64,000 nt of DNA from Siphonodentalium dalli (lineage: Eukaryota > Mollusca > Scaphopoda > Gadilida > Siphonodentaliidae), in NCBI GenBank assembly GCA_032622095.1, contig CP136064.1, positions 50,844,073 to 50,908,072 on the forward strand, written 5' to 3'. The position numbers were made by a program, and so were the translations under genes. The notes beneath the pieces are model-generated. The model did not search any database. It worked only from the letters and a program-made list of their open reading frames with translations, and was not told the DNA's origin. Each line of letters begins with the position of its first letter. Positions within the stretch are counted from its first letter, which is position 1. This document shows, piece by piece, positions 47,785 to 59,802 of the stretch.

Positions 47785-48361
47785 TTAAAGGGATACTGTA
47801 CCCAAATGTTGTTGTTGGTTTCTTTAATCTCTGAATTGTAGAATAAGGTAACCAGATTTCCATTATTTGAAAGTATGTTGAGTACGAAGTAATGTTACGG
47901 ATGGCAGATTAGCCGGAATGCGAAAGTACCAATTGTCGCTGCCGAGTAATTTTTGGACAGTTTTCAAGCAAATGTATCAAATAAATGTTATATTATATGC
48001 ATACTAGTCCCAGATTATCATTAAGTCATTGTATACTCAATAGTCAGTGAGTGGCTTGAATTTACGCCCAGTATCAACATAATTTTTTACACGATCATGT
48101 ATGTGTGCCACGCGTTGCCCAATCCACTATCCGAGAAGTATTTTGATTACGCCTTGTACACGGAAATTCGTAATTTAATTTATGACTCCAGCCATAAATT
48201 AAATTTATATCAAATTATTAACTTTGATTTTAAGATAACCTAATAACCTGAAAGTTAGAATGCATCTTCGACTCAAATTAGTTAGTTTTCTATATATTAT
48301 TGATATTAGATCGTTGTTATCACCGGGAATTTATTGAAAATGGCGTACAGTACCCCTTTAA
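47785..48361. mobile_element. Family E TTAA-ended element, long diverged copy
   Basis: TTAAAGGGATACTGTACCC left and GCGTACAGTACCCCTTTAA right with TTAA on both sides. Interior keeps GACTCCAGCCATAAATT as in 43120-43484, but the foldback is mostly lost. 577 bp, non-coding. Confidence 0.65.
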
Positions 48362-48501
48362 GCTGAAGCTGAATACCCCAAAGACGTAACTTGCTTGATT
48401 TACAAAACTAAAGCTTAAATATTACGACCAATTAAGTGACAATGAACTAAATTTCAAGATGTCGATGCTAATACATATAGGATCTACAACTCGTCCCCAG
48501 T

Positions 48502-48991
48502 TTATAGCGGAATTTACAAAACAAGTCCAGTAAATTAGGTCTGAACTGAGCCTTTGTAAATTCCGATATAACTGAGGATCAGTTGTAGCTATTATTACGT
48601 GATCCAAAACCTCAATACTACATACTTAAATCAACAAATGGGTGTGAAACTAACATCGGTTTCTATAAGGCGTGCGATGACGTTTCACGTAACTATGCGT
48701 TGTTTGCACGCGTAGAGAAATAGTCCCAGATAAATAAAGACTGTTTAACGTATTTAATGGCGTATATTTAATAAAAAATAACTTTTCAAACTCTTCATTA
48801 ATTAGTGTTTTTTGTTGGAAAAATATTGGATGCCATATAGTATTTTGAGACGTTGCGTACGGAATGTAAACTGACGACAAACCGGAAGTCAAAGGTCACC
48901 TGGCACTATGTCCTTTTATGCAACGAACGTTGCATGTCACAATTTATATAATGCGTTTATTGAATGGAATAAGGGTAGGATCATGTAATAA
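48502..48991 (+). repeat. Family F dispersed repeat, copy 2
   Basis: Direct copy of 42355-42899, shorter in the left hairpin. Shared blocks include AACTATGCGTTGTTTGC, AAATAGTCCCAGATAA, GGAAGTCAAAGGTCACCTGG and GGAATAAGGGTAGGATCATG. Confidence 0.7.
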
Positions 48992-51775
48992 ATGTAATTA
49001 GTGTATTTATCCAGTTCGACACGCAGAACTGGCTCTTTAAAACAAACGAAAACATTTACCTGCACAAAACCAATAACTTACTATAGCTTCGTAAACTTAA
49101 CCCTTCTTTATTAAATACTCACTGACGAGTAGTTTCGGGCGGAGCATAGTTAGAAATATATCATTGCGCCATCCGCAACTCATTCGATAAAAGATTCGAG
49201 ATTACTATGCAAGCTGTGTTGTGTTCTGTCTATTTATTCAACCTCTATAGACCTTATCACGACGTTGACAGTTTCACGGATGGTAGAAAGCCTGTGCAGA
49301 GAGTTAATTTCAATGGGAAATCACTCACAGACAGGAAAGTTACATGGTTATATACAGATATACGAATCAGGTTACCTTAAAATTCCCTGTGCGTGGATCA
49401 CAAATCAGCGTTTATCGGGATTCGAACATGCATCGCCATTTCTGTACGGTGGATAATTGGCCTAATGTGCTATTCGCCGTATCGACTGAGACACCGCGGG
49501 CATGGCAGACGTTCATTCTGTTCCTTTATAACACCCGTGTTACTAAAATCACAATGTTCCTATTGTTCCATAGTTATAAATCAGTATGGAACAATCGTTC
49601 CATACGCATCCCGTTGACGTCACGTGGCGTAAATGACGTTCCCCTTAACCATGAAACTAGAACTATTAAATGAAATCATCACCATAAATGACAAAACAAG
49701 CACTCTATGTGCCTGCACAAACCATGTAAAACTGTTTTTTTAATTTACGGATTCTAGGACGGGTGGCGTGTAATAAATACAGAACGACACATGTGGTAAT
49801 ATGCTTGTCGATGCGGCACTTGTGCAATCGCGGAAGGATAGAACTCGAGGCTACGCCTCTCGTTCTATCCTTCCACATCAACATTCATGCTCTACCACCA
49901 AACCCACTATGTATGTATTATCTATTTCTGCCTGCCATCTGCATGTATTACATGAACACCCCTTCAAATGAATAATAGGCCATTCCAATGAATATTAATA
50001 TAACTGAGTGGGATAATCTATTTAGTATAGAAATGGTTAAGATGAAGAAATATTATGTACACTGTGTGCCTTTGCCAACGCATGATGTCAGAACGTGGAC
50101 GTCTCAGGTATATAGTCGTGTCTGTTGTCTCAATAATGGATGTCTGTAGCTTGAAATTGTACATCGCTACGGTCATCTATAATCTCATATGTTATATGAA
50201 CTTACCTATTAGTGTTTCACTATCCAAATCCTTGATTGTTTTAATCTCAGTCATGACAACAATCGAATTGTCTATATTACGTTTCTGATCAATAATCATC
50301 AAAGTTTATTCTGATTGTCAATCGACGAAAAACAAAAACAACAAACTCAAAAAGATTTTATCATGCACAGAGTTCTTTGCGAAACTTGAATTTCCCTCCA
50401 AACACACCAGCGACTTGCGCGAAGATAAATTCACTGAGACCATCACGGATTCAGACTATTATTACATGAGCTCGCACGGCGGGACGAATCGCTACGGAGA
50501 ACGGTCGATGGATCGCACCCGGTGCAGCGCACAGCCAATCGAACATTCGCAAGCTTTGACTGATTGAGCGTTGGGATAGCAGGTCGCCATTGATAGATCG
50601 CACAATGTTCCTGTCGGTTTTCATCACGTGATTCACAGCGATATCATTGTTACGTTTATTATGCACGTCGAAATTAGAACGACCGTGTTACAAATATTAC
50701 GCGCACATGGGAATTACAGCCTGCCAAACATTTACGTCATATAAACTACCGTGATTGAGTTTTTTTTTAAATGAGTGTTATTGCAATAATGCGAAATTTA
50801 TCGTTTCTAATCAAACAGAACAACACCGATAGTGCATGTATATATCATGGCATAAAAATCGAAGCTCCGGCTCCGATTTTTAATATTTTGCTGATGAAAT
50901 TATTTGGCTATTTATTCCTGTATATATACATTTGTTGAAAGAATAATAAATTTGCTCTCCGAAAATAACATTTGCATAGTAGATATTCCACGAAAATGAT
51001 CTGGTATGATCGAATAACTTCACCCCATAAAATTTTCTGCCAAAGGACAACTGGTATATACACATTCCACCCGCATCAGCTTTGTTTACTTCTGCCCCAT
51101 ATACTTTATAAAAAATATGTCTGGGCAATTACTCGTCACAAAACATTATTAGAATAACTACGACATCGATATTAAGGTCACTGCGGTCCTTAGCATATAT
51201 ACCGAGCTCGTTATATGTAAACGTGTGCCAATTATTAGGGGAATTAATTACCCCTACCACTAAAATGTATAATTTAGACAATTACACCATAAACGTAATA
51301 GTCTGGACGTGTTTTCATAAAAGTAGACCTTTAACGGCACTTGTGCGGAAAAGTGGTAACCCCAGTAATTTTAGTTATGCTGAACAAAATTAGCCACGGT
51401 GCCAGTCCGATGTGTGTGTCTGTGACCTTCGAAAATCGAGAAACAAAATGGCCACCAGAATGTTCATGCAAAATTTCGAACAGCGTACCGATTACCACCG
51501 AACAAAAGCAAGTGAACGATATATGCAAGCAACATTATGCACCACTAAATCATTCACAAATGGTCCCCATATAATAAAAAAATGGAAATAGTCAGTAATG
51601 TATCACTACTCCTGAATGAAGAAAACTCTTATTTCTATTTCACAAAGCACAACAAGTTCCGTGATGACAGTATATATACTGAGACATGCTGTTAGGAGTT
51701 GAATATTATTTCGATATTTCGCCGTCTTGACTTTATTCAATTGTATTTCCAAAAACAGGTATACACTTTGACTAG
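48992..51775. other. No gene; hairpin at 49831-49873
   Basis: A hairpin GGAAGGATAGAAC...GTTCTATCCTTCC (about 49831-49873) and a small dyad near 50860-50883 are the only structures noted. ORFs of 60-109 codons overlap each other in different frames and lack motifs. TGACGTCA occurs at 49615-49622. Confidence 0.4.
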
Positions 51776-52524
51776 TCTCATATATATTTTGAAGACCTCT
51801 GTTTGTCTGTCTGTATGTCTGTCTGTATGTCATTTATACAAATCTACGATTCTCGACCGATCGGGACGAAACTTGGTACGTGTGTGTAGTTTGACAAGGC
51901 GGTCGACGTTGTCGTATTGGCGAGCCCGTGCGGCACCCGCTTCGCGCATGCGCAGACCAGATCTCGGAAACGGCTGGAGCTATCGACTTGAAATTTGCTA
52001 TGTGAATGTATCTTGCCCGGATACGAATTTTATCGGGTTGCCGAGCCCGTGCGACTCCAGCTTCGTGCATGCGCAGACCAGATCTCGGAAACGGCTGGAG
52101 CTATCGACTTGAAATTTGCTATGTGAGTGTATCTTGCCCCGGATACGAATTTTATCGGATCGCCGAGCCCGTGCAACGCCAGCTTCGCGCATGCGCAGAC
52201 GAGATCTCGGTAACGGGTGGAGCTATCGACTTGAAATTTGCTATGTGAATGTATCTTGCCCCGGATACGATTTTTATCTGGTCGCCGAGCCCGTGCGACG
52301 CAAGCTTCGCGCATGCGCAGACCAGATCTCGGAAACGGGTGGAGCTATCGACTTGAAATTTGCTATGTGAATGTATCTTGCCCCGGGTACGAATTTTATC
52401 GGGTCGCCGAGCCCGTGCAACGCCAGCTTCGCGCATGCGCAGACCAGATCTCGGAAACGGGTAGAGCTATCGACTTGAAATTTGGTTTTTGAATAGCCCG
52501 GACAACGGCGGGCTCATCGGCTAG
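51776..52524 (+). mobile_element. Helentron-like element 1 of head-to-tail trio (five cores)
   Basis: 5' end TCTCATATATATTTTG, (GTCT)n tract, ACGATTCTCGACCGATCGGG block, then five tandem cores of about 122 bp. Each core has a NRF1-like GCGCATGCGC (51944, 52187, 52309, 52431; mutated at 52066), AGATCTCGGAAACGGGT and GAGCTATCGACTTGAAATTT. The 3' end is GCCCGGACAACGGCGGGC hairpin, CATCGG and CTAG at 52521-52524. ORFs on both strands arise from the repeats. No Rep/helicase. Confidence 0.75.
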
Positions 52525-53089
52525 TCTCATATTTATTTTGAAGACCTCTGTTTGTCTGTCTGTCTGTATGTTTGTCTGTATGTCATTTATACAATTCTAC
52601 GATTCTCGACCGATCGGGACGAAACTTGGTACGTGTGTGTAGTTTGACCAGGCGGTCGCGTTGTCGTATTGGCGAGCCCGTGCGACGCCCGTGCAGCCCA
52701 TGCGCAGACGAGATCTCGGAAACGGGTGGAGCTATCGACTTGAAATTTGCTATGTGAATGTATCTTGCCCCGGATACGAATTTGATCGGGTCGCCGAGCC
52801 CGTGCGACGCCAGCTTCGCGCATGCGCAGACGAGATATCGGAAACGGGTGGAGCTATCGACTTGAAATTTGGTATGTGAATGTATCTTGCCCCGGATACG
52901 AATTTTATCGGGTCGCCGAGCCCGTGCGACGCCAGCTTCGCACATGCGCAGACCAGATCTCGGCAACGGGTAGAGCTATCGACTTGAAATTTGGTTTTTG
53001 AATAGCCCGGACAACGTCGGGCTGGGTAGAGCTATCGACTTGAAATTTTGTTTTTGAATAGCCCGGACAACGTCGGGCTCATCGGCTAG
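52525..53089 (+). mobile_element. Helentron-like element 2 of trio (three cores)
   Basis: Begins TCTCATATTTATTTTG directly after the CTAG of element 1, with no base between. It has the GTCT tract, the ACGATTCTCGACCGATCGGG block and three cores (perfect GCGCATGCGC at 52818, imperfect at about 52695 and 52940). The 3' tail is duplicated (two GCCCGGACAACGTCGGGC hairpins), then CTAG at 53086-53089. Confidence 0.75.
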
Positions 53090-53894
53090 TCTATTATATA
53101 TTTTGGGAGATCTGTGTGTGTATGTGTGTGTGTCTGTTTGTTCGCGATGGACTCGAAAACGGCCGGCCGATTTCGATGAAACTTGGTATGTAGGCGTACT
53201 TTCGGCCGGGGAGTGGCATGGGCCTATTAATTTGCCCGTGCGACGTGACCTTGACCTTGAAATCGGATCATTTCAAGGTCGAACGCCCAAGTATCACGGG
53301 ATTTCGATGAAAATTAGTGTCTGGGGATACTTTCGTATGTGGAGTGTCGTAAGCCTATTCGTTTGCCCGTGCGACGTGACCTTGACCTTGAAATCGGGTC
53401 AATTCAAGGTTAAATCGCGAATTTTTATGGGAATTCGACGAAATTTGATACCTAGGGTTACTTTTGTCCACTGGGTGTTTTGGACGGGTCGAGTCGTTAC
53501 CCCAACATGACCTTGACCTTCAAAATGATCAATTCGAGGTCAAATCGGGTAAAACCGGATGGATTTCGACGGGTACTTTTGTCCGGGCAGTGTTTTGGAT
53601 GGGTCAAATCGTGACCCCACCTGACCTTGACCTTCAAAATCGACAATTCAAGGTCAAATCGCGCAATTCGCCGAAAAGCAGAGGGGAAACAGCCCGGACC
53701 AATTCAAGGTCAAATCGGGTAAAACCGGATGGATTTCGACGGGTACTTTTGTCGGGTACTTTTGTCCGGGCAGTGTTTTGGACGGGTCAAATCGTGACCC
53801 CACCTGACCTTGACCTTCAAAATGGATAATTCAAGGTCAATTCGCAGAAAAGCAGAGGGGAAACAGTCCGGACGAAGTCGGGTCCACCTGCTAG
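53090..53894 (+). mobile_element. Helentron-like element 3 of trio (ERRE-type cores)
   Basis: Starts TCTATTATATATTTTGGG directly after element 2, then a GT-rich tract and the GAAAACGGCCGGCCGATTTC block. Core units of about 115-140 bp each carry TGACCTTGACCT (53246, 53377, 53508, 53622, 53805) and usually TTCAAGGTCA. It ends GTCCGGACGAAGTCGGGT, CCACCTG and CTAG at 53891-53894. It is the same family as 7821-8464 and differs from elements 1 and 2. Confidence 0.7.
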
Positions 53895-54369
53895 TACTAT
53901 ATATGCGTATGCTCTGCACCGCATTGGCTTATGGCAAGGCGTTATATATTAATGGGATGGAAATTAATAATTAACCTCTAAATATAATGGTGTATCATCA
54001 TTGATAAGTGTCGTGAGCTGATGAAACATGGGTTCCAACTCTATCTTCATTGGATGGTTTACTCATCCTATTACCGTATCTGATAGTGTCAAAATAATCA
54101 TTGGAACACCATTAACTTTGAGTGGCAAGTCGACTCATTCCCATTTAAGAAACTGATATTAGACTGTTTGGTTTATTGGAGTGTATGGTCGTTTTAATCG
54201 CGATGCCATATCACGGCATTGTCAGTTTTACAGGTCGAGAATAGGCTGTGCACATGATAAATTTCACTGAGAAATCGCCCATCTGCACGCTGAAATCACT
54301 GAACATCGGAGAACAACTGACAAACTAAGCCAGTTACATCTGCATGAATCGAGTTACCTCCAGTGTGTG
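53895..54369. other. No recognisable feature
   Basis: AT-rich flank of the Helentron-like trio. Starts TACTATATATGCG. No ORF or RNA gene. Confidence 0.3.
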
Positions 54370-54490
54370 GATAAAAAAAATATATGCTAACCGAGATTCG
54401 AACCAGTTTCACCATCGCTAACTGGATGGCTTACATGTATGTTTGTATAATGCACCATTCACTTTACCAACTGAACCACGGGGTTCCCCG
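54370..54490 (-). ncRNA. tRNA-derived sequence (SINE head or tRNA pseudogene)
   Basis: On the minus strand, CGTGGTTCAGTTGGTAAAG resembles a Pol III A box. GGTTCGAATCTC (complement of 54393-54404) matches the B box GGTTCGANTCC closely. A run of eight T follows (54373-54380), which could stop Pol III. The A-to-B spacing is too long and the stems pair too poorly for a working tRNA. No second copy was seen here, so SINE versus pseudogene is open. Confidence 0.5.
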
Positions 54491-57400
54491 ACTTATATTG
54501 GATATAATTAAGATAATTGCGTGATGTTTAAATAAAACATCAAACCTGATATGCATAAAATATTCCCTCTCCCGCGTGGAAATTGACAATTGTGCCAAAT
54601 TTCAAGTTCAGGATCAATGAAACATTCAAATTATCATACAAAACCCCTGAAAATTACCCTATTAGTCGAACGTGTGACTCCTCAGTATCATATAATCTAA
54701 TAATATGTGTGAGTGTGTCTGTAACTATGTCACGATTTTCGCTCGTCTAAATATATATCATCCCCAAATTTTGACCATGTCCTGTGGCACATCTGGGCAT
54801 ACGACACGCAATTTCAGGCACAATTTCATCGGTACAAGGCGTCCCGAGATATAACGCGTTTCCCCGATGTTATCAAGGCAAATTGACCGCCAAATTTGAC
54901 GCCAAATTGTGGACAATGGTATATATTGCCCTGCACTGTTTACGCGTTGTGGATGATGAATAAAATTGACTAATATGCCTTCTATACATTGAATACTAGC
55001 ATTGCGGATGGACCTTGGTTAATTGTTATTGTTGCAACCACTGACAATACCCGAAATATTGGTCTTTTCTCTCACAAACTTGACATCAAATCGGCAAACA
55101 TGCACTTTTCAAGCTTGGACCATTTTTTCAATTAAAATGGAAATATCTTTTGGTACCAAGGTATTTGTTTTGTATCTATCTTAAATGTGTCACACTGAGG
55201 TTTGTTTAGACAAAATTACATACAATGATTTTCAATATGGCATCAAATTTTGTTCAAATATATATATAAAACCCCTGGTTGATTATGAGCACGAGAATAT
55301 AACCAGTGGAATTATAAATTTATAAGTTCTTTGTAATAGAGTTGTCCTCCTTGGGCATTGTGGATAATGGAAATAATAAGATTTCTGCATACTTTATATG
55401 TTCTATATAGCACATCAATACGGTACACAGGACGAACATTTCAAGTAGACAGACGTGTAGACACGAATTCAATATGTCCAATATAGTATGCCGCGTATTG
55501 ATCATGATGATGACCCTAAAATAAATAAAATATAAAACATAACTATGCTGAACGCATTTACAATGAATCTTTCTTAGGCTCCGACATGGAGTACTAAATG
55601 ATTCAGATACAAATCAAATGGTAGTTAATGCAAACTAGCATTTTCCACAATTCATAGTGCTCCATTCTGGAGACTTCAAAATTCCATCTTACTTATAAAT
55701 TAATTATATAAAAATACTCTGAATGAGCATTGTTACAAATCCAATCGTATTATCAAATTAAATACACTAGAAATCTCATTGACTTCACAGCCAAATACTA
55801 TACTAAAATATAATGAGACAAACATGAAATAAATCAAACTAAACATTTTACAACAACAGATTACAATAAATCAATCTTACACACAATGACACACATGCAA
55901 TATTAGTTCAGCTTACCAATTCAAGACGATTTAGGTCTGGACATGTTCCAATAATATATGATGAAGTTTAGTTTGATTTTGATGAAGCTAAAAACCAGTG
56001 TTAATGGCTTTGCGACCAGCGCTAAAAATTATAAAGGTAGAATGAAATTGGGTTTCTCAATGATGGGCGGAGTTTTCTAATGGCGGGAATTCTATTAAGC
56101 GTCCGCGATAATCCCGGGTGAGTGAGCGATAAGCCACTGGAGTGTGCAATGAAAAAATGGCGGTGGCGTACGCAAATATATTATAGAGGGGCAGGGAATA
56201 GTGAAATAGTTAGTGGTTAGTGATTTTGCATTTAGTATAACATTAAATTAGTATAAATCATGTATTCTATGCCTGTTACATATATAATCCGCAAAATTAT
56301 TCTCAGCTGTTCCGAAAAGGTAGCAAATTGCGACTCACTTTTTATTAAACATGTTACTTAATCAACTGAATGTTCTATTCTGGTTGCCCCAGTACCTTGT
56401 GCGCAATTACAAATTCATTTAAGTTAAAGGATGCAGAATGGAATTTTGCCGAAAACTTCTGTTGGGATTCTGGTCATGTTTTTAAATGGAAATGGGGAGC
56501 ACTTTGAAAGGGAACTGAGATGGACCACAATATGTGACTGCTCTGGTCCGTTATCATCTTACACATGGGAGCACAGGCTACTGACCAATCAGGCGGAGCC
56601 TTCTATGTACGTTTGGGTAAGGTCATATTACTATTAATATTAGAGAGAAGTAGACTGCTATCAGGGAGATATCACAAAGACTCGTCTATGATCCAACAGG
56701 TAGTATGCGAAACAAGAACACATTAGCAATCATGTTAATATAACCTTTGACTGCACCATTATAATCAGTATACAGACTTTAATTACACTTATTGGACATA
56801 CAAATGCTGGAAACAGAAGTGGCTTCTCCCTGGACAAAATGAGAGAAAAAGGTATTACAAATGTATTTATTTAGAAGTGTCTATGTACATCTAGTTGAAC
56901 TACCACGAATATTGACTAATGCACACGACACTATCGCTAAAGCAATCACCAGTTATCATAATGGAAGTAATGTTTTGCAGTTTGTCTAGTTTGGCGTGTT
57001 CTTTTCTACAATTGCTATAACTAAACCCTATGTTCGGTTACCGTTCAGAAAAGAAAATGTAAAAGAAAATATTTCAATTGGTTTTGTTTTCAATAACGAC
57101 AGATGCAGCCTTTTTTTTTTTTTCTTTTTTTTTGGTGGTGATTTCACTGAAAGTCTGATTCAAAGGATTCCAAATTATATACATTATGATTTTTTTTCTA
57201 AATTGTATATGTCGCTTTAAAACTGTGTGGATTCTTAGTCGTTTGAGTCCCTCCGCCTGGTTCCTTTGAATCTCAATCATAAACATGTTAATATTGGGTG
57301 TCATTCAGATGGATGGCACAGTCACGATTATACACTCAACTGAGTCACATTATTGAGGAAAATCGGTGTTAGTGTGTTATGTCATTAAATATTGATGCGA

Positions 57401-58568
57401 ATTGTCCATATATCTGCGGCGCTGCATGTGCTAAAAGAACAAGTTCATATCAGCATGTCGTTCAATTTGGCGGCTATTTTGGACGCCATCTTGTGTGACA
57501 TCATGGAATAATTCCAATGTAAAGTAATGTATATAGTAAGTTGACTTTAGTGTCACAATCTGCCTGAATTTGATAAAATACCTCACTAATATGCGCGACA
57601 TTGACTCAAGGTTGGATTTCGGTTGCCACAGATCGATACCACGGTGTGCCGGGGTTAATAAAATCACATTTTATCAAAAGATATTGAAGAATGGTTGATG
57701 TTTTAAATATTTTTCAAACGACAATTTATGAGGGAATTGTTTATATATAATATGTGGAGATATCGTACAGAGATGTTAGTCAAAGGCGAAAAATGGTAGA
57801 TTTTTTTTCCGAAAAAGATATAAAACAATTGTGTACACAAAGGCGATCTCTTTGTTTTGTGTTTTTAAACAATTAATTCCAGTTTGGTGTTCTCGTGTAT
57901 TATTTCCATGCGTCTAACATAATTTAGCCATAGAATTGTCCACTTTTATAAAATTAGTGAAAATTGGCATTTTTCGCATTATAATTTCGATTTTTAACCA
58001 TAGCACGAGGTTGCGCCACCGTTGAGTGTTATTTTCCTGCGGCCCATTTTGCACTTGATTGACCATTTTCAACTTATTGTACCGCCGGCGGGGTATCACG
58101 AAAACTAGAGGCGCCGCTCCACTAATTGCATGACGTTCTCGTTCTAACAGAAAGATGCCGATGTCTTCTCTGAAGTACAGGCTTCTTGTGCTTTTAAGAA
58201 ATCTCCTGCTCATTTCGAACTACTTTCGGCTACAGTTTTAATTGTCAACTGCACGACAACTCTTCTGTCCCTGACAGCTTCTACATTACTCTGTAAACGA
58301 TCCTTAATGCAAGATGCCTTTAACAGACTCACACTCAGACACAACAAGCATTGCACGGATTTCCGCCACGGTATCACTTGGCGTCGACTGTCATCGCATC
58401 AATATACGGAAGCGTATTAGGGATCTGTCAGAACAAAAATAAATTCCAAATTTTTACGTTGAAAATCAAAATTTTGACTTTATTTTTCCTTAATATAACG
58501 CTTTCGTGCATATGACTCCACGTATGAAAATGGACAAAAACGCCCCAAAACAGCATTTTTTAAAGAGT
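54491..58568. other. No gene recognised
   Basis: A long AT-rich stretch. A T-rich run at about 57110-57134 could be a poly(A) tail on the minus strand, but no retrocopy body was recognised next to it. ORFs of 60-99 codons (for example 57914-58213 minus) show no known motif. Confidence 0.35.
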
Positions 58569-58687
58569 CAATACCTTACTCGTATTTCAATTCGCGCAGT
58601 ATACTATTTTTCGCTCAGTTTTGAATTCGCATACTTTGAATTCGCACACCGTGCTGCGCGAATTCAAAACTGACACAAATATTTCCG
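58569..58687. repeat. Hairpin repeat TTTTTCGCTCAGTTTTGAATTC
   Basis: TCAGTTTTGAATTCGC pairs with GCGAATTCAAAACTGA. The flanking part ACCTTACTCGTATTTCAATT is inverted at about 62807-62850, and TTTTCGCTCAGTTTT recurs directly at 62769. The two sites therefore share an old foldback family. They might be ends of one 4.3 kb element, but no target duplication is visible. Confidence 0.45.
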
Positions 58688-59214
58688 TTAAAGATACGGG
58701 CGGTGTTGGCGGTGGGTATGCTGTTAAATTATTCAGTTCCGTCAAAAGCCGCCATAAACCGAAAGCCTTAGTACAATATAGACAGACTTTGTACTTATAC
58801 CAATAAGAAATATGGCATAAACAGTAGATTACTGTCAAATGTTTTCCTTTGTTATGTAAACAAAAGCAAAACACGTTACTTTTCCTGGCTTTTGTTTAGA
58901 TCCGGATATGGTAAACGTAAAGAGCGTTTTTGTTACTGTTTTCCTGATATGGAAACAATAAAGAGCGTTTATATCACTTGTGTGTGATTAACTAATAGAA
59001 TTGCACTGTGTTATGTAAACAGAAGCAAAACTTCTGTAACACGAGAAGGTTCTTGATTACGTACACCATCGTTCGTATTGACGACAATAAACTATCTACG
59101 CGCTGATTATGATTGGCATATGAACAAAACAATATATATTTTAATATTCCTTCCGTTGATGGCAATTTGAACAAATATCAATATTTATACAAAGAACGCC
59201 TACCGTGCCTTTAA
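58688..59214 (+). mobile_element. Family B element, copy 4
   Basis: TTAAAGATACGGGCGGTGTT left and CCTACCGTGCCTTTAA right, TTAA at 58688-58691 and 59211-59214. Typical interior with AAAGAGCGTT motifs. 527 bp, non-coding. Confidence 0.75.
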
Positions 59215-59762
59215 AGACTTGTAATTGGTGGCAGTTTCATTTTTAATGGACCATGACGAACATTGACATCGAGTTGATTGTACCTGCTTTGACATTTTGT
59301 TGGAAGATGGGTGATTACGTGCTCAAAACAATCATTAGAGCACAATCCCATTGTTGCAATCGTTCTCTGATTTTTGGTAAAGTACACCAATTCCCAAGGC
59401 TGGCGAAGGAATTCAATGATTATCCCATTGTTAGGCACCCGCAACTCATAACAAACAAATCGCACGGGCGCTTCAAAGTGGGAACAGTCCGTGTTGTTTT
59501 GGACATGTCTATTCACATTCAGTTCGTGTTAATCACGTTTTTGGGCGTGGCCAACCGGCTATATATTGTGTCCAATTGCGGCCATCACACAACACAGAGA
59601 GAGCTTGGATCGCCACCTCTCAGGATGACTACGCCACCACTTATTCCAATTAATGTCACTAATATGCTGGACTCCATGCATGTAACGCCTTGTCTGAGCT
59701 GGTCACTCCATGCTCACAAAGGCGGATACCAGTTGATTCTGGATTTCCAGTCCGCCCGGCAC

Positions 59763-59790
59763 AGCCCTTTTCAGGGCTCCCTACCGGGAG
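59763..59790 (+). promoter_or_regulatory. Histone-type stem-loop followed by a second hairpin
   Basis: AGCCCTTTTCAGGGCT (59763-59778) has the 6 bp stem and TTTC four-base loop of the metazoan histone mRNA 3' stem-loop (GGCYCTTTTCAGRGCC), differing only at the base pair closing the stem. A CTCCC-TACC-GGGAG hairpin follows immediately. No histone ORF ends upstream and no purine-rich CAAGAAAGA-like element follows at the usual distance. It may be coincidence or a captured or retroelement leader structure. Confidence 0.4.
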
Positions 59791-59802
59791 TGGACCGGAT
59801 AA

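Noticed and set aside
49344-49673. 109-codon plus ORF overlapping two others
   Set aside because: Three overlapping frames in the same region and no domain recognised in any.
51699-52966. Several 80-137 codon ORFs on both strands with Arg/Ala-rich repeats
   Set aside because: They are frames through the 122 bp core repeats of Helentron-like elements, present on both strands and in several phases.
57109-57134. Poly(A) tail of a processed pseudogene on the minus strand
   Set aside because: T-rich run present, but the neighbouring sequence shows no retrocopy body or target duplication.
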